64,000 bases of DNA from Flavobacteriales bacterium (GTDB taxonomy: Bacteria; Bacteroidota; Bacteroidia; Flavobacteriales_F; PHOS-HE28). This document shows, one piece after another, positions 45,701 through 55,200 of this stretch. Positions within the stretch are counted from its first letter, which is position 1. Each line of letters starts with the position of its first letter. The position numbers and the translations under genes are program-made. The stretch is from positions 992,001-1,056,000 of the forward strand of contig CP064979.1 of assembly GCA_016699575.1 (NCBI GenBank), written 5' to 3'. The notes under the pieces were generated by a model. The model was not told the origin of the DNA. It did no database searches and saw nothing but the letters and a program-made list of their open reading frames with translations.

Positions 45701-48700
45701 CGGCATTGGTAACAGGCCGGCCGCTCAGGTTGAAGGGAACTGCATTGATCGGCGCAGCGTCGTCGCTGTTCTCCAAGCGCACTTCCACCGAAGTGGGCGC
45801 CGTGTTGTCCGTGGCGCTGGTGGTGAACTGCACATAGGCCGTTGCGATGAGCGCACCCTGTGGCACGTCCACACCATCGAACCAGAGGCCAACGGTCTGA
45901 TCGCCGCGCCAGTTGCCCGTGTCGCTGTCCAGCACCAGATCAAGGGTCCCCGCATTGTGGAAGACGTCTCCATCGTCGCTTTCTTCGGCATCGCCATCGG
46001 GCACGGCGCTCACACGCACGCATACGGTATTGGCACCGAGCAAGCATGCATTGGTGCCGTTGCAGATGCCGCAATCATCGTACACCGCTGTGCCGCCGAT
46101 CACGCCCGCGCAGTCGATGAGGATGCCTTGGCAATTGCAGTTGGCATCCCAAGTGTCGTTGCCGGTGTTAGTTGAACCATCGTTGCACGGTGTTCCGGGC
46201 AAAGCGTTCCCGCCGGGCGTGCCTGCGCAATCCACGGGCAATCCCGCGCAGGTGCAGCCAACGGACCAGGAATCACTCCCGGTGAGCGGGTCACCATCAT
46301 CGCAGGGCATGCCAGGCATGGCGTTCCCGCCTGCAACACCAAGGCAATCGAAGGGCTGGCCTTCGCATTGGCAAGACAAGTCGTACTGATCATTGCCGGT
46401 GTTCGCATTGCCGTCATCACATGGCGTTCCCGGCAAGGCCGGCCCACCGAACACGCCTTCGCAGTCAACAAGGGTACCGGCACATTGGCAAACAACCGAC
46501 CACTGATCCCCGAAGGTGTTCGGGTTGCCATCGTTGCAAGCGGTGCCAGGCAAAGCAGTTCCACCCGGCACACCGAGGCAATCGATGAGCTGGCCGGTGC
46601 AGGTGCAGTTGGCTTGCCACAGATCGTTGCCGGTCGCGGCATTGCCATCGTTGCAAGCAGTGCCGGGTTGAGCACTTCCGCCGGGCACGCCCAAACAATC
46701 GATGAGGAAGCCGACGCACGTGCAGTTCGCCGTCCAAGTATCCAGGCCGGTGTTCGGGTTCCCGTCGTCGCAGGCGGTCCAAGGTTGGGCCGGACCTCCG
46801 GGCACCCCTTGACAGTCCACAGCCACCCCAACGCACTGGCATTGGTTGTTCCACGTGTCGTTCTGCGTCAGCGCATTGCCATCATCGCACGGATTGCCGG
46901 GCCATGCATTCCCGCCCGCCACGCCCTGGCAATCGAACGGCAGGCCAACGCATGTGCAGTTGGCTTGCCAAGTGTCATTACCGGTGGAAAAGTTCCCATC
47001 GTTGCACGCGCTTCCCGGAACTGCACTTCCTCCGGGAACACCCGAACAATCCAACGGCTGACCAACGCAGGTGCAGTTGGCCTGCCACGTGTCGTTGCCC
47101 GTGAGCGCATTGCCATCGTTGCACGGTGCTCCTTGGACAGCGGGACCTCCCGGCACGCCCAGACAATCCAACACTTGACCGATGCACAGGCACAACGCAT
47201 TCCACGTATCGTTCACAGTAATGGCCAGACCATCGTTGCAAGCGGTGCCCGGCATGGCCGGTCCGTTCACCACACCGAGGCAATCGACCGTAACACCGCT
47301 CATGGTGAACTGGCCGCGCGACCCGAGGCTCAGGTTCCAGTATGAGCCGCTGAACGTTGTCTCCAACTTCAGTGCCCGCACCATGTATTTCACCTGGCCG
47401 GTCAAGCCGGTGACATCATCCGTGAACGTCAGCCCGGTCACCGCGTTCGGCGTGCGCCGCACCCAGGTTTGCGTGCTGTTCTGCCAGCGATAGACGTGGT
47501 AGCCGGCAACGACGTCCGGGCTTGCGTTCCACGTGATCACGCTGTTGGTCGCACCGCTCTGAACGGCCACCACGTTGCTCGGGGGGGCAACGATCGTTTG
47601 CCGCAACGTGGGATCGCCCAACAAGCTCACGTGGATCCTGCCGGAATTGAAGCCTGCGACCTCGTAGTGGCCGTTGCCGTTGTTCTGGGTGAGCGTGGTC
47701 GCGTAGCCGATCGTCTCGCCCATGCCCATGTGGTGGAAAAACCAATTGGGATAGCCCGCCCAGAAGTTGGTGAGCGTGCGACCGCTCGCCAGCGCGGCGC
47801 GCAGGAAGTTGTCGGACGAATCCCAATCGCCGAAGTAGCTGCCGAACAGGATAGTGAAGACCGCCTGCGGGTTGCCATTGGCGAAATCCTGCGTGGTCCC
47901 AACGCCGTTCGACCCCGTCTGCCAACCACCACCACAACCATAGCTCCACAAGTAGCTTCCGTTGTTCAAGCTGGTGAAGTAGTCTGCCACGAACGTGTTG
48001 TTCGGCCCCACCAGCGGCGCGAAACCACGCCAGCCGTTCTGGCTGAAGGCATCGCTGTAGCCTTGGAAATTATCGTCCACCAATGCGCGGACCTGGGCCG
48101 TCCACGCCTTCACCTTCCAATCGTGCAACTTGTTCAGGTAGTTGCCCAGCAGTGTGGTCTCGCTCTGGCTGAACATGTACATCTCGTTCATGTCGATGCG
48201 GCCGACCGCCAGTTCCACGGAACTGGGAATGGTGGTCTGATCGAACTTGCCGTCGCCGATGAAGTTCCAGTTGACCGGGTTGCTCGCACTGGTGGTGATG
48301 AGCGAATTGTCGGTCCATGTACCGTTCACATCGCCGTAGTACACATCGGCCACCCAGGATCCGAAGTGATCCCCGTGACCGTCCGGGGCCAGGTTCCCGC
48401 TGCGGGGTACGGGTACGTGGCCGATGAGCAGAACCGCCTTCACGTTGGTGGGGTCCGCGTTGTAGTCGGCCACGATCAGCGGCTTTATGGCGCTCGGCAG
48501 GGCAGAGCGGCTCACATCATGCCGGATCACCTTCCAGCCGTCGTTTTCCAGGTCGGTCTGCGTGGTGGTGAGCTGCACGGCCAGCGGCACCGCCATCGTA
48601 TTGTCCACCAGCATGATCACCGTGCCCCGATACTCCACCATGGCCAGTTGGATGCCCGAGTTCACGTAACCATAGCCCATGCCCAGATTGCTGGTGGTGC

Positions 48701-48998
48701 GCACGATCTTGTATTCATAGTTCGTGTTCACCAGCGCTGTAGCATCCGTCCATGTAGTGGCGGCCGCTCCCAGAGAGGCCATGGCCGCACCCCAACTCGA
48801 GCCCCCTTTCAGCTTGCGGTAGATGGTGTAGCCGGTGACGTTGGAATGCGTGAGCCACGAAAGGGTGATGCTCGGCGGGTTCAACTGAACAGTGGCGCTA
48901 ACCCGCACGCTCCGGTCGTGGCCAAGTGTCTGGCCACGCACACCCTGCGCCCCGACCAGAGCGAACAAGACCAGGAAAAGCACCGTGAACTTCCTCAT
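42792..48998 (-). CDS. Giant T9SS-exported repeat protein, paralogue of the downstream giant, with C25-like domain lacking catalytic residues
   Basis: 2068 residues from ATG 48998 (MRKFTVLFLVLFALVGAQGV); the frame is open to 49244, but only this start gives a signal peptide. Order: signal peptide; FnIII-like (~30-120); C25/gingipain-like (~130-470) with IGHVPVPRSG, VELAVGRIDM and VSLLGDPTLRQ; FnIII-like; about 26 units of ~40 residues (DCLGVPGGxALPGTxCDDGN, NDTWxxNCxC). These are interrupted by two ~180-residue jelly-roll-like domains (~988-1170 and ~1359-1541, ending SGNAMLVRITGTGGRSAY). A TSP3-like tail and a T9SS domain (MPNPTSGELRLLW) finish it. The C25 catalytic His and Cys positions read YGCGGG (~354) and ILFGSYFGDW (~387). 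Likely a disulfide-rich surface protein. It precedes its paralogue by 224 bases and is divergent from the NRPS cluster. Confidence 0.88.
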   Translation of the reverse strand: MRKFTVLFLVLFALVGAQGVRGQTLGHDRSVRVSATVQLNPPSITLSWLTHSNVTGYTIYRKLKGGSSWGAAMASLGAAATTWTDATALVNTNYEYKIVRTTSNLGMGYGYVNSGIQLAMVEYRGTVIMLVDNTMAVPLAVQLTTTQTDLENDGWKVIRHDVSRSALPSAIKPLIVADYNADPTNVKAVLLIGHVPVPRSGNLAPDGHGDHFGSWVADVYYGDVNGTWTDNSLITTSASNPVNWNFIGDGKFDQTTIPSSVELAVGRIDMNEMYMFSQSETTLLGNYLNKLHDWKVKAWTAQVRALVDDNFQGYSDAFSQNGWRGFAPLVGPNNTFVADYFTSLNNGSYLWSYGCGGGWQTGSNGVGTTQDFANGNPQAVFTILFGSYFGDWDSSDNFLRAALASGRTLTNFWAGYPNWFFHHMGMGETIGYATTLTQNNGNGHYEVAGFNSGRIHVSLLGDPTLRQTIVAPPSNVVAVQSGATNSVITWNASPDVVAGYHVYRWQNSTQTWVRRTPNAVTGLTFTDDVTGLTGQVKYMVRALKLETTFSGSYWNLSLGSRGQFTMSGVTVDCLGVVNGPAMPGTACNDGLAITVNDTWNALCLCIGQVLDCLGVPGGPAVQGAPCNDGNALTGNDTWQANCTCVGQPLDCSGVPGGSAVPGSACNDGNFSTGNDTWQANCTCVGLPFDCQGVAGGNAWPGNPCDDGNALTQNDTWNNQCQCVGVAVDCQGVPGGPAQPWTACDDGNPNTGLDTWTANCTCVGFLIDCLGVPGGSAQPGTACNDGNAATGNDLWQANCTCTGQLIDCLGVPGGTALPGTACNDGNPNTFGDQWSVVCQCAGTLVDCEGVFGGPALPGTPCDDGNANTGNDQYDLSCQCEGQPFDCLGVAGGNAMPGMPCDDGDPLTGSDSWSVGCTCAGLPVDCAGTPGGNALPGTPCNDGSTNTGNDTWDANCNCQGILIDCAGVIGGTAVYDDCGICNGTNACLLGANTVCVRVSAVPDGDAEESDDGDVFHNAGTLDLVLDSDTGNWRGDQTVGLWFDGVDVPQGALIATAYVQFTTSATDNTAPTSVEVRLENSDDAAPINAVPFNLSGRPVTNAVSWSPGVWDALDENGLEQRTPQLASIVGQVVNRAGWQSGNAMLVRITGTGGRSAYQSEQDTAKAAELCIAWFPAGTVFDCFGMPNGPALPGTPCDDGNASTVNDTYQANCQCVGQVLDCQNVPGGTDLPGTPCDDGDAATGNDVWSVDCVCAGQLIDCNGVPGGPVLIGSSCDDGDFLTVNDVIDSACVCAGTAVDCEGTAQGSQLPGVPCDDGHTLTVQDTWGNDCVCAGLLIDCNGVPGGGALVDACGVCGGNNACIDNTICVTLGGAFNPDAEEATNGNMYVNTGALDLVFDSSPPFWRGNQLTGLRFQNVALPPNAVIVDAHIQFTARSAINVDTCSLLLQAHDADNAAPIGWTVNDLSARTRTAASVAWEPAPWLAANDRGAAQRSPDLSAVVQELVDRAGWQSGNAMLILVSGTGGRSAWSWDQDPAKAAELCISYAVFNPDCQGMHNGPAQPGTPCDDGQAGTVDDTWDNACNCEGLLLDCNNVPGGPALPGTVCDDNDPLTGADVFDSDCTCAGLPLDCAGVPGGSGLPGMPCNDGNAQTGDDTWQTDCSCAGLPLDCIGVPGGTALSGAACDDGDPGTGDDAWDASCNCIGLLIDCEGVPGGVALPGSACDDNDTTTGADEWTASCTCIGLLLDCQGVPGGSALVGAPCDDGNANTGNDEWQSTCTCEGEVIDCIGIPGGSQLPGTACDDGNSATGADAWTTSCQCAGLLIDCAGVPGGGALPGTACNDNDPMTGLDTWSAGCICFGQAYDCAGVPGGLALPGTPCDDGNTGTGNDTWTANCTCVGILIDCNGDLGGTAFIDGCGTCAGGNTGISPDPDGDGDGDLDCLDNCLSVPNSDQADFDTDSIGNVCDNCPWIFNPGQEDSDGDGIGDACAVGINEGGALPWLQVMPNPTSGELRLLWNDHNAAGIRLFDATGRLVRNHAFDQVLDLSALSQGTYWLLLVDLHGAPLAKARVVRH
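43230..47290 (-). repeat. About 26 diverged ~120-base Cys-rich coding repeats
   Basis: Each unit encodes the pattern DC-x-GVPGG-x(4)-PGT-x-CDDGN followed by DTW and a C-x-C tail. Units are clearly homologous to the DC-G-VGG units of the neighbouring giant gene but much more diverged from one another. Two jelly-roll-like domains split the array into three blocks. Confidence 0.88.
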
Positions 48999-49012
48999 TT
49001 TCAAAAGGGCGC

Positions 49013-49020
49013 CAAAGCTA
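49013..49020 (-). promoter_or_regulatory. Candidate Bacteroidota -7 element for the upstream giant gene
   Basis: The minus strand reads TAGCTTTG, a full TAnnTTTG match, 14 bases before ATG 48998. No good -33 box. The rest of the 266-base divergent region (48999-49264) holds no ORF. For the NRPS gene only a partial match (CAGCTTTG, 49248-49255) is visible. Confidence 0.4.
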
Positions 49021-49264
49021 GCCTGTCGGTCGCGCGCGCCCAGGCCCGTAATTGACCGGTCGCGGGCCCATAAACACCTGCACCACGGCCCGGTTCGACA
49101 AATCCACAAAGACCAGCGACGGACGTGGATAAATACCCGGAGAAACCCGAGGGGCACACGATGGACCCTGTTACTTCGTGGTGCCGGTGCGTGCCGTTGG
49201 AACCCATGCCCGGTTACATCGTTGAACCCGCCCGCCGACCCCACCGGCAGCTTTGAATTTTTCC

Positions 49265-52200
49265 ATGGATCAAACGCCCCGCAAGTCCACCGTCCTCGAC
49301 CTCCTGCTCCACACGGCCAACACGCGCCCGAACGACATAGCGCTGATCGACGGCGACCGGACCTTCACGTACGGCGCACTGCTCGCTGAGGTGGACCATT
49401 GGGCCGCGCGCGTGTTGAGCGCCGGGGTGCAGCCCAACAGCCTGGTGGCTATCGCGGTTGACCGGTCGTCAGACCTCGTTGTTGCGGTATTGGCGGCTTT
49501 GCGGGCCGGCGCTGGATATGTCCCGTTCGATACTTCCTACCCCGCTGACCGCATCGCCCTGATGTTGGAGGATGCTCGCCCGTCGGCGGTCATCGCGCAA
49601 CGGCAGCATGTCGGACTGTTCATCTCCTCGGAAGCGCCAAAGCTCATCGTTGATGACCTGAAGCAGACCGTTGCAAAGCCCCCGACCGCATTTCCGCGCA
49701 GCGAGGCGTCCGATCTCTGCTACGTGCTCTTCACCAGTGGAAGCACCGGCCGGCCCAAGGGCGTGGCCATGCACCACGCACCGTTGCTGAACTTGATCGA
49801 GTGGCAACTGCGCACTTCGGTGGTGAAGGAAGGTGATCGCACTCTGCAGTTCGCCCCCATCAGCTTCGACGTCAGCTTCCAGGAACTCTTCACCACGTTC
49901 GCCCAAGGAGGAACACTGGTGTTGATCACTGATGAGGACCGACTGAACAGTACCCAGCTACTGCGCAAGATCATCGCACAGAAGATCAACCGCATCATTG
50001 TGCCGTTTGTGGCTCTTCAGTACTTGGCCGAAGCCGTTGAACGCACCGGAGAAGTACCTACTTCACTGAAGGAAGTCTTCACGAGCGGAGAGCAACTGAA
50101 GATCACGCCAGCCATTGCGAACCTCTTCAAGCAGCTTCCGGGCTGTCGCTTCTGCAACCAATACGGGCCGACAGAGGGCCACGTGGTGAGCGAACTTGAA
50201 CTGAAAGGAGATCCTTCCACCTGGCCTGCGCTGCCTAACATCGGCAAGGCCATCGACAACGTGAAGCTCTACGTGCTCGATGAGCAGATGAAGCCGGTGA
50301 AGAAGGGTGAGGAAGGAGAACTCTATCTCGGCGGCGCGTGTGTGGCCAAAGGCTACATCGGTCGCGATGACCTCACGGCCGAACGTTTCCTCGCGGATCC
50401 GTTCATTCCCGGTGGTCGGCTGTACAAGACCGGCGATCGCGCTGCTGAACTACCCAATGGCGAGATCGACTATAAAGGCCGCATCGATGGCCAGGTGAAG
50501 GTGCGTGGATACCGCATCGAACTCGGTGAAGTGGAAGTGGCCATGGAGAAGCATCCCGCGGTGGAGCAAGCCGTGGCCAACGTGCGCGAAGACCGTCCGG
50601 GGCTGAAGCGCCTGATCGGCTACTACGTCGCGAAAAGCGAACTGAGCACCAACGAGCTGCGCAAGCACCTCGCCTCCCTCCTGCCCGACTATATGCAGCC
50701 TTCCGCCTTTGTGGCCGTGAAGGAATTACCGCGCACGCCGAGCGGCAAGATCGATCGCAAGGCCTTGCCTGCGCCAGATGTGAAACGTCCGGACCTGGAC
50801 GTCGCCTACGCCGCTCCTTCGACCAGCGCCCAAAAGACCCTCGCCAACGTGTGGGCCGATCTGCTCGGCATTGACCGCGTGGGCATCGACGACAACTTCT
50901 TTGACCTCGGTGGCAACTCGCTGCTGAGCATCCAGTGCGTGGCGCAGTTGGAAGGCCACGGCCTGAAGCTGCCGATCGTGAAGCTTTACCAACACCCCAC
51001 CGTGCGCGCTTGTGCCGCGTACCTGGAAGGTGATGCAGGTGCCATCGATCCATCTGAAATGGCCAAGGCCCGCAAGGCCGCCGCAGGTGGTTCCGAAAAG
51101 GGTGACGTTGCGATCATCGGCATGAGCGGTCGTTTCCCTGGTGCGGAGAACGTGGAGCAGCTGTGGAAGAACCTGCTCGAGAAGAAGAACAGCATCAGCA
51201 CGTGGACGGTGGACGAACTCGACCCGAGCATCCCCGCCGAGCTGCGCAACGACCCCGACTACGTGAAGGCGCGCGGCGTCATAACCGATGCCGACAAGTT
51301 CGACCATGGCTTCTTCGGCGTGAACCCCAAGGTGGCGGCGCTGATGGACCCGCAGCAACGGGTGTTCCTGGAAACGGCCTGGGCCGCGCTGGAAGATGCC
51401 GCCTATGATCCGGCACAGTTCGCTGGACTGATCGGCGTGTACGCCGGCATGGGCAACAACACCTACTTCACGCGCAATGTCATCGGCCATCCCGAGCTCA
51501 TCGAACAGGTCGGCGACTTCGCGGTGATGACGGCCAACGAGAAGGACTACATCGCCACGCGTCTCGCATTCGAGTTCGATCTCCGTGGACCGGCGTTGAG
51601 TATCCACACGGCGTGCAGCACCTCGCTCGTTGCGATCGCACAAGCATTCAAGGCGCTGCGCGATGGCGAATGCGACATGGCGCTGGCAGGTGGCATCGCG
51701 CTCACGGTGCCCTTCAACAGCGGCATCGTGTACAACGAGGGCGGCATGTACAGCCCTGACGGCAGCACGCGCACCTTCGACGCAAACGGAAAGGGCACCA
51801 GCTTCAGCGACGGTACAGGCATCATCGTACTGAAACGTCTCGAAGATGCCATCCGTGACAACGACCAGATCTACGCCACCATCAAAGGCGCCGCGCTGAA
51901 CAACGACGGTAGCGAAAAAGCCAGCTTCACCGCACCCAGCGTGCGTGGACAAGCTGAGGTGATCGCCATGGCTCAGGCCGATGGGGGCGTGAGCCCGAGC
52001 GAGATCACCTATGTGGAAACACATGGTACCGCGACACCGCTCGGCGACCCGATAGAGGTGGAAGCATTGACGCTCGCGTTCGGAGGCAAGACCAACGGGC
52101 ACCACTGCGTGATCGGCTCCATCAAGAGCAATATCGGTCACTTGACGCCGGCAGCTGGTGCTGCGGGCGTGATCAAGACCGCTCTGGCGCTGCGCGAGGA

Positions 52201-55200
52201 AGTGATCCCGGCGAACGTGGGCTTCGAGACACCGAACCCAGCCATCGACTTCGCCAATTCACCGTTCCGCGTGGCCAACGAGAACATCGCTTGGCCGCGC
52301 ACAGGAACTCCGCGCATCGCAGGCGTTTCCTCTTTCGGTGTGGGTGGAACGAACGCGCACGTGATCCTCGCGGAGCCGCCAGTGGCCAAGGCTTCGAGCG
52401 CTTCACGTAGCAAACAACTCCTCCTGCTCAGCGCGAAGAGCAAGGCCAGCCTCGATGCCATGACGGACAACCTCCGCAACTGGCTCGAAACGCATCCGAA
52501 GTCTTCCCTGGCCGATGCGGCCTACACGCTTCAGATCGGACGTCGTCACTTCAAGCACCGCCGCTTGATCGTGGGTGGAAGTCATGGCGAGTTGATGGAA
52601 GCCATCGCCAACAAAGACACCAACCTGATCGGCACGCGCGAATTGCACGAAGCCGCGCCTGGCGTGGTGTTCATGTTCCCCGGCCAGGGTTCGCAATACG
52701 TGAACATGGGCCGGGATCTCTGCGAGAGCGAACCCGTCTTCAAAGACCACTTCGACCGTTGCTGCGACCTCTTCTCGAAGGAGTTTGGCACTTCACTCCG
52801 CGACATCATCTTCCCGAAGGCCGGTGAAGAGGCCACCTCTGCTGAAGCTACGGCGGCCGAGGAGAAGGCCGCAGAACAACTGAAACAGACCATCTACACA
52901 CAGGCCTCGCTGTTCACCATGCACTACAGCCTCGCGAAGCTGTGGATGCATTGGGGCATCACGCCGGATGCGATGATGGGCCACAGCATCGGTGAATTCG
53001 CCGCAGGCTGCCTGGCCGGTGTGTTCTCGCTGGAAGATGCCGTGAAGCTGGTGGCCAACCGCGGCCGCATGATGCAGGAACTGCCCGGTGGCAGCATGCT
53101 CAGCATCCGCACGGCGGAAGAGGACGTGGTGAAGCGCCTACCGGAAGGATGCAGCATCGCCGCGAACAACGGTCCGCAATTGTGCGTGGCCAGTGGTCCG
53201 CACGAAGCCATCTCCAAGTTCCAAACTGAGCTGGAGGAGGAAGGCATCACATGCAAATTGCTCGTGACCAGCCACGCCTTCCACAGCCCCATGATGGATG
53301 CCATCGTAGAGCCTTACAAGAAGGTTGTGGAAAGCGTAAAGCTGAGCGCACCGCGCATCCCCATCGTCAGCACCGTGACCGCGGAGTGGCTGAAGGACGA
53401 CGAGGCGACCTCATCGAAGTACTGGAGCGATCACCTGCGTGCCACCGTGCGTTTCGCGCAAGCTGTGAAACTCGCGTGGAGCGATGCCGACCGCGTGATG
53501 CTCGAAGTGGGCCCTCGCACGACCGCAACGACACTCGCCCGCCAACAAAGCAGCGACAGCAAGAAACAAGCTGCGGTCCCTTCTCTGGGTGATTCCGCAG
53601 GCAACGGCAACGAGTTGACGCAATTGCTGAAGGCCGTGGGTGGTCTATGGCAGAGCGGTGTGCTGATCGACCGGAACAAGTTCTACGAGCGCGAGGAGCG
53701 TTGCCGCATCTCGATGCCGACCTATGCCTTCGAGCGGATCCGCCACTGGGTGGATCCGGTTGCTGTTCAAGCCGCACATGGACGGGATGGACGCGATAAC
53801 GCGTCCATCCCGTCCATGCAAACTGCCTCGGATGCGGACCCCAGCCTAAGCCCAAAGGACCAACTGGTCCAACAGATCAAGAACCTCTTGGAAGAGAGCT
53901 CCGGCCTTGAACTTGCCGAAGCGAGCAACGAGGAGACCTTCCTGGAGATGGGCCTCGATTCACTCTTCCTCACGCAGGTCGCCACCTCGTTGAGCAAGAA
54001 GTTCGGGGTGAAGATCTCGTTCCGGCAACTGAACGAAGACCTAGCTAACCTCGACAAGCTCGCTGACCACATCCTTCCGCATTGGTCCCAAGGTCCAACC
54101 GGTGTCCTCGGTGGTGGTGCGCAAAAGACCGCTGGGGGTGCAGGAAAAACCACCGGCGAGGACGCCGGTGGGACCCTGAACGCCGTGGAAGACGCCCCCG
54201 AGCTGAAGAAGGTCTTCGGCGCACAGGCGCGCATCGTGAAGGAGAAGGTGGACGACTTCACGCCTGAGCAACGGGCTTGGTACAACGACTTCGTTGAACG
54301 GTACGTGGCCAAGACACCGAAGAGCAAGGCCTTCACCCAAGCGCATCGCAGAACGATGGCCGATCCGCGCGTGGTGACCGGCTTCAAACCACAGCTGAAG
54401 GAACTCGTGTACCAAGTGGTGGTGGACCGCAGCAAAGGCTGCCACCTGTGGGACATCGATGGCAACGAGTACATCGACATCCTCAGCGGTTTCGGGTCGA
54501 GCATGTTCGGCTACATGCCGGACTTCATCCGGCAGGCCACGCACCTGCAATTGGACCGCAGCATCGAGATCGGTCCCATGCATCCGCTGGCCGCCGAAGT
54601 GAGCGACCTGCTGTGCGAACTGAGCGGGCTGGAGCGCGCTGCCGTCTGCAACACAGGGAGCGAGGCCGTGCTCGGCGCCATGCGCATGGCGCGCACTGTG
54701 ACCGGTCGCAGCCTCATCATCTCCTTCGCCGGTAGCTACCACGGTATCAACGACGAAGTGATCATCCGCGGATCGAAGAGCAAGAAGAGCTACCCGGCCG
54801 CTCCTGGCATCATGCCCGAGGCCGTGCAGAACATGCTCGTGCTCGACTATGGCACGCCGGAAAGCCTGGAGATCATCCGCCAGCGCTGCCATGAAGCCGC
54901 CGCCGTTCTGGTGGAGCCGGTGCAGAGCCGCCGCATGGAATTCCGTCCGGTGGATTTCCTGCGCGAGGTGCGCGAGATCACGAAACAGCACGGAGCCGCG
55001 TTGATCTTCGACGAAGTGATCACCGGCTTCCGCACTCATCCTGGTGGCGCTCAAGCGCTCTTCGGCATCAAAGCAGACATCGCCACCTATGGCAAGGTCA
55101 TCGGTGGCGGAATGCCCATTGGTGCGATGATGGGCAGCAGCCACTGGATGGACGCGCTCGATGGCGGGCACTGGCAGTTCGGCGATGACAGCGTTCCGGA

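Noticed and set aside
34561..48998. Calling the giants active C25 cysteine proteases
   Set aside because: The positions expected for catalytic His and Cys read Gly and Phe/Gly/Ser in both paralogues, so activity is not supported.
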